Assembly (NCBI GenBank): GCA_018266835.1
Contig: JAFDZP010000002.1
Location: forward strand, 138,419-202,418
Reading direction: 5' to 3'
DNA: 64,000 nt
Origin: Bacteroidota bacterium
GTDB lineage: Bacteria > Bacteroidota > Ignavibacteria > Tepidaquicellales > Tepidaquicellaceae
Shown here: positions 42,273 to 49,960 of the stretch, one piece after another
Layout of the letters: each line of letters opens with the position of its first letter
How positions within the stretch are numbered: the stretch's first letter is position 1
Translations under genes and position numbers: made by a program
The notes under the pieces: generated by a model
Database searches by the model: none
The model's input: the letters and a program-made list of their open reading frames with translations, nothing else
Told to the model about the DNA's origin: nothing

Positions 42273-43976
42273 TTATTTCCATACAGGAATTTTTATATAG
42301 CTGTCATTGAACCATTTTATTTGTAACGGTTCTCCTGCATCGTTCATTGTTTCATCATTAACGTCTTTGCCGCTTCCGTAATTTATGACATCATAAGGAT
42401 GTTTGTTCACGTTAAGAATAATCAACAACCTGCTTCCAATATTTATCTGCTTGCAAACCAATCTTGTATTATCGAAATCAATTACCTCTTTTTTACCGGG
42501 CTGAAGCAAATTCCTTTTACCCGCATCTTTTGTATAGCTTGCCCGTCCTAAATATCTTGTAAGATAAAAATACTTAAAGTCCGGAGTTACCTCATAAAAT
42601 GCAATAGATACATCCATATCTTTCTTATTTATAATTGTTTTCAAAGAGCCAAAAAAGGAACCGGTAATATTGAATGTTTTTTGAAAAGGTTCAGTTTCGA
42701 AGACCAATCCGTTACTTGCGTCTAAAGAATCATTAATAATAAACGGAGTGAAATAATTATTCTGAGTTGTTCTGTCTTTGAAATTAACTGTTTGCTCAAG
42801 AAATGAATTCTTCTTAGAATTTTCAGTCGACAATAAATAATTACTTCCTATTTTGGAATCGCTTAAATAAAAAGTCAGAGTATCATTATTCATTTTTTCT
42901 AATGAAGGAACATGTTTCCATTCATTAGCACCCATGATTTCGAAATTAATTTTATCTTTTAAAATTTCAGGCTTCTCTGCTCCTTTAAAAATATAATCAA
43001 GCCATTGATATGCCAGTTTCCTCATACTTATATTTGCAGCAGAATCAATTTTATACCCCATTAAATCAGCAGATGCTTTTCCCTGTCCGCCCCAATGGTC
43101 ATATGGTCCGATTACAAGATAATGATTTGCATTATTATTATATTGATAATGAAGTTTAAAATATTTCAAAGCTCCGATTTGTGAGCCGTCATAATATCCC
43201 GTTGTAGTTAGCAGAGGAATATTTATCTTTGCAAATTCATTTTCATTGGGAATCATGTTTTTCCAGTAGCTGTCATAATCTGGATGACTCAGCCATTTCT
43301 GAAAAATCGAATTAGGTTGTCCGGCAAGTGTATCCATAGAGCGGAATGAAGTCCCCTTCTCATACCAAGTGTCATTCAGATTTTCAGGCAGCCGTTTATA
43401 TTTGTAAATATTGTCATTGCTCCAGCTAAGTACTGCAGGATAAGGAATATTATTTTCCATTGGTGAATCATATCCGGGCATTACTGCAACCTGTGGAACA
43501 ATTGTTTTTAATGCGGGATGTAAATTTTTAGCCGCAGCCCATTGAACAAATCCTGTGTAGCTGCCGCCGAACATACCGACTTCACCGTTACTCCATGTCT
43601 GTTTTGTAATCCAGTCAATTACATCATAAACATCATCGCCGTCATGTTCGTATGGAGCGTAGTCATTTAAATCAGTTCTTATACCTCTTGAGTATGCAAC
43701 TATTCCTACGTAATCCCTATCCGCTGATTGTTTGCCGAATATTGCATCACCGGGTCCCTGGTAATAAGTTGTATAAAATAAAATAACGGGAAGACGTTTA
43801 TTGTTATCTTTTTTCTGAACGATTGTCGCACAGATTTCAAATCCGTCCCTCGTTTTTATCAGAACAGAATCCTGAATACTATAAACACTGTCTGAAAGAT
43901 TTTGTGTGGATTGCTGTGCTGATGTGATATTAGAACATATCACAGCTATAAATAAAACGATGAGGAGTTTTTTCAA
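42273..43976 (-). CDS. CocE/NonD-type secreted hydrolase (X-Pro dipeptidyl peptidase S15 family)
   Basis: A 567-residue alpha/beta hydrolase with a signal peptide ending in ITSAQ. The nucleophile Ser139 is in GGSYTGF, oxyanion and Asp regions follow (TTTGYYDGS), and the catalytic His is in GPYDHWGGQG. The late part (about 390-565) is a jelly-roll domain, as in cocaine esterase and glutaryl-7-ACA acylase. It would cleave acyl or proline-type bonds in the periplasm. It ends seven bases after the convergent AraC gene. Confidence 0.9.
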   Translation of the reverse strand: MKKLLIVLFIAVICSNITSAQQSTQNLSDSVYSIQDSVLIKTRDGFEICATIVQKKDNNKRLPVILFYTTYYQGPGDAIFGKQSADRDYVGIVAYSRGIRTDLNDYAPYEHDGDDVYDVIDWITKQTWSNGEVGMFGGSYTGFVQWAAAKNLHPALKTIVPQVAVMPGYDSPMENNIPYPAVLSWSNDNIYKYKRLPENLNDTWYEKGTSFRSMDTLAGQPNSIFQKWLSHPDYDSYWKNMIPNENEFAKINIPLLTTTGYYDGSQIGALKYFKLHYQYNNNANHYLVIGPYDHWGGQGKASADLMGYKIDSAANISMRKLAYQWLDYIFKGAEKPEILKDKINFEIMGANEWKHVPSLEKMNNDTLTFYLSDSKIGSNYLLSTENSKKNSFLEQTVNFKDRTTQNNYFTPFIINDSLDASNGLVFETEPFQKTFNITGSFFGSLKTIINKKDMDVSIAFYEVTPDFKYFYLTRYLGRASYTKDAGKRNLLQPGKKEVIDFDNTRLVCKQINIGSRLLIILNVNKHPYDVINYGSGKDVNDETMNDAGEPLQIKWFNDSYIKIPVWK

Positions 43977-44081
43977 TATTAGAATGCCTCTGTATTTAAG
44001 CGAATAAAATTCAACAAAGATACATTTATTAAAAATGAAAATTAATTCTTTTGGGAAGTCTGAGTCAGATATGTTTTATAA

Positions 44082-44489
44082 CTATGCCAATGCAAAATTA
44101 TATTGCTTTCTCTTAAGAATGTATAATTCTAAAGTTGCTGCTACGTGCACCCCTATGTAGTAGGCAAGCAAATCGCTCCATAAAAATCCCGAGCCCAATA
44201 CAAGTCCGCCAAGCGTAGTAGCCCTTATTGTATCAATCCACGGAGCATGATACAGCTGGCTTATTTCAATAAGAAAGCAAAACGACAATGAGATTATTGC
44301 TATGTATCGAGTATCTTTATTGAAGAATATAAATCTGAAGATAAGGAATATCATAGATGCCCATATAGCATCACCGAGATAATCATTTATAATATCAGGT
44401 AAGTATGGGTAAGCAATTTTTCGTGAGAACAATCCTAAGGCAATTGTAAGCACAATAAGCACTCCGTAAAATAATCTGTTTCTTTTCAT
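44082..44489 (-). CDS. DUF2809 family membrane protein
   Basis: A 135-residue protein with four hydrophobic segments. The GLFSRKIAYPYLPDIINDYLGDAIWASMIFLIFRFI start and FLIEISQLYHAPWIDTIRATTLGGLVLGSGFLWSDLLAYYIGV end are the DUF2809 pattern (small VanZ-like group). An inner-membrane protein of unknown function. It stands alone between the hydrolase and the tRNA. Confidence 0.87.
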   Translation of the reverse strand: MKRNRLFYGVLIVLTIALGLFSRKIAYPYLPDIINDYLGDAIWASMIFLIFRFIFFNKDTRYIAIISLSFCFLIEISQLYHAPWIDTIRATTLGGLVLGSGFLWSDLLAYYIGVHVAATLELYILKRKQYNFALA

Positions 44490-44590
44490 AAAACTTCTTT
44501 CACTAATATAACTTAACAGCCAAACACCTACGTATTATTACATACTAAATATGTATAAAACGCTAATAAGGAACAATCTATATAAAAATA

Positions 44591-44621
44591 AAAAAAGCCA
44601 CTAAGTTTCCTTAATGGCTTT
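44591..44621 (-). terminator. Terminator of the tRNA-Ser transcript
   Basis: On the minus strand AAAGCCA (44621-44615), an inner TAAG/CTTA pairing, and TGGCTTT (44600-44594) followed by T residues form a strong hairpin directly after the tRNA. Confidence 0.8.
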
Positions 44622-44622
44622 G

Positions 44623-44712
44623 CGGAAGAGGAGAGATTCGAACTCTCGTTAAGGATTTACTCCCTAAGACGGTTTAGCAAACCGTTGGTTTCAGCCACTC
44701 ACCCACCCTTCC
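44623..44712 (-). tRNA. tRNA-Ser(GCT)
   Basis: A 90-nt class II tRNA. The acceptor arm GGAAGGG pairs with CTCTTCC with one G-U wobble and discriminator G. The D arm is GGT/ACC, the anticodon stem ACGGT/ACCGT with loop containing anticodon GCT (44676-44678), the variable arm is long as in serine tRNAs, and the T arm is GAGAG/CTCTC around TTCGAAT. CCA is not encoded. It would read AGC and AGU codons. Confidence 0.93.
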
Positions 44713-44755
44713 GGGTAATATAATAAGCTGAATTTCTTACTTCAAAAATCTTCTC

Positions 44756-44808
44756 ACGGTTTAGTTCGCCGCGGCGAATTGGTTTCAGCCACTCACCCAC
44801 CCTTCCGG
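44756..44808 (-). pseudogene. Truncated copy of the tRNA-Ser 5' half with inserted palindrome
   Basis: 44779-44808 repeats exactly the tRNA 5' end and D arm (44685-44714), and 44756-44764 repeats the anticodon-stem segment at 44669-44677. Between them, seven bases of the original (44678-44684) are replaced by the perfect 14-base palindrome TTCGCCGCGGCGAA (44765-44778). The flank after the 5' end is also similar to that of the intact tRNA, so the duplicated unit is about 95 bp. No variable or T arm remains. The palindrome resembles those at 20968 and 21011. Confidence 0.85.
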
Positions 44809-44923
44809 ATAATTATTAGCTGAAAGTATCTAATAAAATTATTGAGTTAAAATTCCGAAAAATTATATCTATTTTCAATGACAATCGAAAACAATTTCAC
44901 TTAATTTAAATAAATTTTACAAA

Positions 44924-45244
44924 ATGCCTCATAAACATATAGACAGCCACTCTTTTAAAGAGAAAATGCAGAATGAAGAGTACGTTATCTTAGATGTACG
45001 CACTGCTGAAGAGCATAATGACAAGAAAATTGCTCATTCCATGCAGTTGGACTTCTACGCCCCTGATTTCCAGGCCCAGCTTGAAAAACTTGATAAAGAT
45101 AAAGTTTATCTCGTTTATTGCCGCTCAGGGAACAGAAGCGGACAGACAATGGATATGATGAAAAATATGGGATTCGATGAAGTTTATAATCTTGATAACG
45201 GAATTATTGGCTGGGAAGCAAATAATTTAGAATTCATTAAATAG
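44924..45244 (+). CDS. Single-domain rhodanese-like protein
   Basis: A 106-residue rhodanese: VILDVRTAEEHNDKKIAHSMQLDF and active-site loop VYCRSGNRSGQ with persulfide-forming Cys66. It transfers sulfane sulfur in the cytoplasm. Sixty-six bases downstream begins the MBL-rhodanese gene, suggesting joint sulfide or persulfide metabolism. Confidence 0.92.
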   Translation: MPHKHIDSHSFKEKMQNEEYVILDVRTAEEHNDKKIAHSMQLDFYAPDFQAQLEKLDKDKVYLVYCRSGNRSGQTMDMMKNMGFDEVYNLDNGIIGWEANNLEFIK

Positions 45245-45310
45245 TATTAGGTAGAAAGTAGTAAGTATAAAGAAAAAACTTTTAACCCCAAATTTTTCAA
45301 TAAACCTCCA

Positions 45311-46639
45311 ATGAAAATTGAACAATTCTACGATGAGAATCTTGCTCATGCATCGTATGCAATATTAAGTGAAAACGAAATTGCGCTTATTGACCCTGCG
45401 CGTGACCCGCATCCGTATTTTCAATATGCAGAAAAAAATAATGCAACAATAAAAGCTGTTATAGAAACACATCCTCATGCTGACTTTGTAAGCTCGCATG
45501 TAGAAATCAGCAAAAAGACCGGCGCCGATATTTACGTAAGCAGCCTGCTGAATCCGCTGTATGATTTCTGTCCCTTCGATGAGGGTGATACAATTTCTAT
45601 CGGCAAAATAAAGTTAAGAGCAATAAATACTCCGGGACACTCACCCGATAGCATCAGCGTAATTATTACCGATGAAGAAGGAAAAGATTATGCGCTTGCC
45701 TCCGGCGATACGTTGTTCATAGGTGATGTAGGAAGACCTGACCTTCGTGAAAGCGCAGGGGCTATCCAAAAAGCACGTCAGGATCTCGCTCGAATGATGT
45801 ATGAAAGCATTTACGAAAAATTATTGAAACTCTCCGATGATATTCTGGTATATCCCGCTCATGGTGCAGGTTCACTTTGCGGAAAGGCATTAAGTCAGGA
45901 ACGTGTGAGTACAATAGGTAAACAGAAGAAAGAAAATTATGCGCTGCAGCCGATGAGTGAAGAAGAATTTGTGGAAACACTTTTGCAGGACCAGCCTATG
46001 ATTCCGAAATACTTCGGCAATTCAGTTGAGCTTAACAGAAAAGGCGCTCCCGATTTTGAAGCAAGTATTGCAGCTGTTCCTATGTTAGATAAAAATTCAA
46101 AACTGGATGAAAGTATTTTAGTTGTTGATTCGCGTTCAAAGGAAAATTTTGGCAAAGGACATTTAAAGGGTTCAATTAATATTCCTGACACAAAGAGCTT
46201 TGAAACATGGCTTGGCGCAATCGTTGCTCCCGATGAAAATTTTTATCTTATTTGCGAGAGCGAAGAGAAGTGTAATGAGCTTATAAGAAGAATTGCAAAA
46301 ATCGGTTACGAAGGATTGATTAAAGGGGCTTTAACAAATCCCGATAATGCAAATGAAAAATCAGCAGAGTTCAATTACGATTCGTTCAAAGAAAATTCTT
46401 CATTCTTTAATATTCTTGATGTAAGAAACTTTGGTGAGAGAAGAGACAGAGTAATTTTCGATAAAAGTGAATTCATTCCGCTTCATCAGTTAAGAGAAAG
46501 ACTTGATGAAATAAAAACTGATAAGCCTTTGGTTATTCACTGCGCCGGCGGCATGCGCTCTGCAATTGCACAAAGCATTGTACAAAGTAAAAAGGATACT
46601 CAGGTTTTTGATTTAGGTGAAAAGGTGAGGGAGTATTAA
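45311..46639 (+). CDS. MBL-fold persulfide dioxygenase-like protein with rhodanese domains
   Basis: A 442-residue fusion. The N-terminal metallo-beta-lactamase domain (about 1-240) has the ETHPHADFVSSH motif with His54, His56, Asp58, NTPGHSPDSIS and GDTLFIGDVGRPDL, as in ETHE1-type persulfide dioxygenases. Two rhodanese units follow. The first (about 270-350) ends in LICESEEK where the Cys is not in a canonical loop, so it may be inactive; the second has HCAGGMRSA with a proper active Cys. It would oxidise glutathione or protein persulfide to sulfite. BigR-type paralogues exist in many bacteria. Confidence 0.88.
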   Translation: MKIEQFYDENLAHASYAILSENEIALIDPARDPHPYFQYAEKNNATIKAVIETHPHADFVSSHVEISKKTGADIYVSSLLNPLYDFCPFDEGDTISIGKIKLRAINTPGHSPDSISVIITDEEGKDYALASGDTLFIGDVGRPDLRESAGAIQKARQDLARMMYESIYEKLLKLSDDILVYPAHGAGSLCGKALSQERVSTIGKQKKENYALQPMSEEEFVETLLQDQPMIPKYFGNSVELNRKGAPDFEASIAAVPMLDKNSKLDESILVVDSRSKENFGKGHLKGSINIPDTKSFETWLGAIVAPDENFYLICESEEKCNELIRRIAKIGYEGLIKGALTNPDNANEKSAEFNYDSFKENSSFFNILDVRNFGERRDRVIFDKSEFIPLHQLRERLDEIKTDKPLVIHCAGGMRSAIAQSIVQSKKDTQVFDLGEKVREY

Positions 46640-46643
46640 CGAA

Positions 46644-46802
46644 TTATTTAATAGCTTTTCTCTTAGAAGTATTTGTACTCGTTTGAGATTTTTTGTTCTT
46701 AAGTTTTTTCATTAAGAGTCTAAAATCCTTTAAATCCCGTTCAGACCATTCTTTTGATTTTATGTTTAAATCAATATTTTTAGGTTCTTTTATTAAAGCC
46801 AT
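46644..46802 (-). CDS. Small basic hypothetical protein, 52 residues
   Basis: A 52-codon frame MALIKEPKNIDLNIKSKEWSERDLKDF... ends with a Lys/Arg-rich tail. It starts two bases after the stop of the 46805-47314 gene and is therefore almost certainly cotranscribed and perhaps cotranslated. The MALIKEP start with a W-SERDLKDFR helix recalls short proteins that sit beside GNAT-like toxins in Bacteroidota. Antitoxin role is inference. Confidence 0.55.
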   Translation of the reverse strand: MALIKEPKNIDLNIKSKEWSERDLKDFRLLMKKLKNKKSQTSTNTSKRKAIK

Positions 46803-46804
46803 AA

Positions 46805-47314
46805 TTATTTTTTAAAGTATAATGAAACTAAATGTTTTGCTGCATTAGTTTCAATGAACATTCTTTGCCCTCTAAAATGTGTAGCTCCTAATATCTTTTT
46901 ATAATGTTTTATTAAATTTGTTTTTGCATCAAAAGCCACAAATCCTTCATATCCTTTTTCAAAAGAAACCTTACAAGCATAAGCCACAAGATTACCCGGT
47001 ACACCCAGATAAACTTTATTTTTTCCAAGATTAAATTTGGAGCTTTCAATTAATCTCATAAAAATATGATCGTTCTTATCTTCAATACTTAATAGACCCT
47101 GAATTATATTTTGATTACTGACCGTATTAAGCTTGTAAACTTCACAGTTAATATTTTGAATTTCAGTTTTCCAATCAAAATTCCAATCAGTTTTGTCAAT
47201 AGTCTTAATATCTTTTTCTAATAATCGGATAATCTCTGTATCAAAAGTCTCTCCAGTTAAAGAATTTTCTATTGAATTGGTAAGCTTATCTATATAGATG
47301 GAAAAGGATTTCAT
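46805..47314 (-). CDS. GNAT-like hypothetical protein, possible toxin of a two-gene module
   Basis: A 169-residue protein starting at an internal ATG (47314); an upstream in-frame Met would add a hydrophobic run unlike the family. The core KNKVYLGVPGNLVAYACKVSFEKGYEGFVAFDAKTNLIKHYKKILGATHFRGQRMFIETNAAKHLVSLYF has the acetyl-CoA-loop and strand pattern of GNAT N-acetyltransferases. The N-terminal half is helical and unassigned. With the 52-residue gene downstream it has the form of a GNAT toxin module such as the tRNA-acylating kind, but no antitoxin family is certain. Confidence 0.55.
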   Translation of the reverse strand: MKSFSIYIDKLTNSIENSLTGETFDTEIIRLLEKDIKTIDKTDWNFDWKTEIQNINCEVYKLNTVSNQNIIQGLLSIEDKNDHIFMRLIESSKFNLGKNKVYLGVPGNLVAYACKVSFEKGYEGFVAFDAKTNLIKHYKKILGATHFRGQRMFIETNAAKHLVSLYFKK

Positions 47315-47764
47315 AAGATACGTTAAGAGTATCAAGTTATATATTAAAAATAAATTTTTCAGTAGTAATAATAAAAATAATTCCCGCAATTTTTTTACTC
47401 TTCAATTTGTTAAACAAATCATATGCAGAAACGTAAAAGTTCTGTCAAGCTATAAAATTTTATTTTTACTTATTAGCAGTAATAGGTTTCCATAAATCGA
47501 CTATGTAAATTATTATGACTAAATTTATAAGCCTTAATTTCTCTCTCATCAAAATTAGGCATAATGAATTTTGGGAAAATTTCGTTATTGATAAAACATG
47601 ATTTAAGTGGAAACTTACGAGGGGGCGTAAGTTCCGATATATGAAAAATCAATATTTAGCAGGCAGAAAAAAGGAAACTACAATTTTCAAATTATCTTTC
47701 AATAAACATTCAAAAACGTTATATTTAAGGTTCACGTTTATTTTATATTAATTAAAACCAAAGC
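47315..47764. other. Intergenic region with inverted repeat
   Basis: About 450 bases without a convincing gene. AACTTACG (47612-47619) and CGTAAGTT (47626-47633) form an eight-base hairpin around a G-rich loop, upstream of the E1 gene. AT-rich blocks near 47330-47500 look like degraded sequence. No other structure is seen. Confidence 0.55.
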
Positions 47765-49876
47765 ATGAGCGATACGCAAATGGCGGATATTCTTGTGAAT
47801 TCCGATAGCAAAAAAAACGGCACTAAAAAACCAAAATCCTCTTCAAAAGAAACAAAAGACAAAGATAAATTCCACGGGCTCTCAGAAGTTCAACTGAAAG
47901 AAGCATACATGATTATGCTCCGCTCACGTCTGAACGATGACAGAGTTGATACATTAATAAAACAAGGCAAGGCAACTTTCCTCATTTCAGGTTCAGGACA
48001 TGAAGGCATTCAGGTCGCAATGGGAATGGCAATGCAGCCCGGCAAAGACTGGCTCTATACATATTACCGCGATAATGCAATCTGTATGACAATGGGTGTA
48101 ACAGTTGAACAGATGATGCAGCACTCAATGGGTAAAGGCACTGATACATTTTCAGGCGGAAGACAGATGCCTATGACTATCGGCAGCCAGCAGTTCAGAA
48201 TTCCTACAGCATCACTTACAACAGGTTCACAATATCTTGAAGCAGCAGGCGCAGCATTAGCAGAAGTTTATAAAGGAACAGATGCAGTTGCTTACGCAGG
48301 CGGCGGTGAAGGTTCTACTTCGGAAGGTGAATTCTGGGAAGCAGTTAACTGGGCTTCACGCGATAAGCTCCCCGTAGTTTTTGTTATCCAGAATAATAAG
48401 TTTGCAATATCAGTTCCTGTATCTCAGCAGACTGCAGGCGGTTCGGTTTATAAAGCAACTGAAGGTTTTGTTGGTTTAAACAGAGTTGACCTGGACGGAA
48501 CAGATTTTCTTGCAAGCTATGCTGCATGTAAAGAAGCAGTTGAGCATGCAAGAGCAGGTAACGGACCTACATTGATTCATGCTAACGTAGTACGTTTGCG
48601 TTCACACTCAGCATCTGATGCACAGGAAAAATACAGAAGCAAAGAAGACCTTGAAGAAGATACAAAAAAAGACCCGCTATTAAAATTAGAGAACATTCTT
48701 ATAGAGAATAATATAATTACAAAAGAAGACGCTGAAAGAATAAGAAAAGAAGTTTTTGATGAAGTAATGAAAATTGCAGATGATGTATGGCAGCAGCCTG
48801 CTCCTGATGCATCGACAGTTGAAGATTATGTATTCTGTCCTGCCGACCAGCAGACTCCGATTGAATATGAAAAGACCGTTCCTTCAGGCGAGCCTGTTGT
48901 GATGGTTGACGCAATCAATCACGCGCTGCATGAAGAGATGGAAAAAAATCCTAACATGATCGTTTACGGTGAAGATGTTCAGGATAATAAAGGCGGTGTA
49001 TTCACTGCTACAAAAGGACTTACAAATAAATTCGGAATAAAAAGATGTTTCAACTCACAGCTTGCTGAGGCAACTATAGTTGGTACTGCTATCGGTGCTG
49101 CAATTGCGGGATTGAAACCTGTTGTTGAAATTCAGTTTGCAGATTACATCTGGCCTGCAATGATGCAGATAAGAGATGAGCTTGCAATGTACAGATACCG
49201 CTCGAACAATACTTTCCCTGCTCCTGTTACAATCAGAACAGCTTGCGGCGGATATATTAACGGCGGACCATATCACTCACAAAACATCGAAGGGATTTTT
49301 GCAAAATGCGCAGGTATTTATATTGCGTATCCTTCAAATGCTGCTGATGCAAAAGGTTTATTGAAGACTGCATGTCAGTTGAACGACCCGGTTTTATTTT
49401 TAGAGCATAAATTTTTATACAGACAGGGATTTGCAAAATCACCTGAACCGGATGCAGATTATTATTTACCGTTCGGCAAAGCTGCAGTAAAAACTGAAGG
49501 CGATGATATTACAATCGTAACATACGGCGCAATGGTAGATAAGGCAATGAGAGCTGCAAAAGAAATGGCTAAGCAAGGCGTTGGCGTAGAAGTAATTGAT
49601 ATAAGAACAATCGTTCCGCTTGATATGGAAACAATTTTAGCTTCTGTAAAGAAAACAGGCAAGGTGATTGTATTCCATGAGGATTCAAAGTTCATGGGAT
49701 TCGGCGCTGAGATAGCCGCTGAAATTTCTGAAAGAGCTTTCACATATCTTGACGCTCCTGTAAAAAGAATTGCAGGGTTACATGTTCACGTTCCTTATCA
49801 TTCTAATCTTGAGAAAGCTGCCTTGCCGCAGAACGACTGGATTTTGAAAGCATGCGAGGAACTTGCTGCATTTTAA
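47765..49876 (+). CDS. Fused alpha/beta 2-oxoacid dehydrogenase E1 component
   Basis: A 703-residue single-chain E1 combining what are usually two subunits. Residues about 40-350 are the alpha part, with the thiamine diphosphate motif GGGEGSTSEGEFWEAVNWASRDKLPVVFVIQNNKFAISVP. Residues about 370-703 are the beta part, with YGEDVQDNKGGVFTATKGLTNKFGIKRCFNSQLAEATIVGTAIGAA and HSQNIEGIFA. It is a decarboxylating E1 of pyruvate or branched-chain 2-oxoacid dehydrogenase type, needing E2 and E3 partners that are not in the window. The substrate is uncertain, though the branched-chain kind is likely from the alpha sequence. An own terminator follows. Confidence 0.9.
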   Translation: MSDTQMADILVNSDSKKNGTKKPKSSSKETKDKDKFHGLSEVQLKEAYMIMLRSRLNDDRVDTLIKQGKATFLISGSGHEGIQVAMGMAMQPGKDWLYTYYRDNAICMTMGVTVEQMMQHSMGKGTDTFSGGRQMPMTIGSQQFRIPTASLTTGSQYLEAAGAALAEVYKGTDAVAYAGGGEGSTSEGEFWEAVNWASRDKLPVVFVIQNNKFAISVPVSQQTAGGSVYKATEGFVGLNRVDLDGTDFLASYAACKEAVEHARAGNGPTLIHANVVRLRSHSASDAQEKYRSKEDLEEDTKKDPLLKLENILIENNIITKEDAERIRKEVFDEVMKIADDVWQQPAPDASTVEDYVFCPADQQTPIEYEKTVPSGEPVVMVDAINHALHEEMEKNPNMIVYGEDVQDNKGGVFTATKGLTNKFGIKRCFNSQLAEATIVGTAIGAAIAGLKPVVEIQFADYIWPAMMQIRDELAMYRYRSNNTFPAPVTIRTACGGYINGGPYHSQNIEGIFAKCAGIYIAYPSNAADAKGLLKTACQLNDPVLFLEHKFLYRQGFAKSPEPDADYYLPFGKAAVKTEGDDITIVTYGAMVDKAMRAAKEMAKQGVGVEVIDIRTIVPLDMETILASVKKTGKVIVFHEDSKFMGFGAEIAAEISERAFTYLDAPVKRIAGLHVHVPYHSNLEKAALPQNDWILKACEELAAF

Positions 49877-49907
49877 TTAGTATAATTTTAAAAATTCTTT
49901 AATTATA

Positions 49908-49939
49908 AAAACCCGGGGAATTTTTTCCCGGGTTTTTTT
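49908..49939. terminator. Rho-independent terminator after the E1 gene
   Basis: AAAACCCGGG (49908-49917) pairs with CCCGGGTTTT (49927-49936) followed by T residues, 32 bases after the stop. The stem is nearly symmetric. Confidence 0.85.
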
Positions 49940-49960
49940 ATATCTGATACTAATAAACAT

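Noticed and set aside
44756-44808. A second functional tRNA-Ser gene
   Set aside because: Variable arm, T arm and 3' acceptor strand are missing, and the anticodon arm is replaced by a palindrome.
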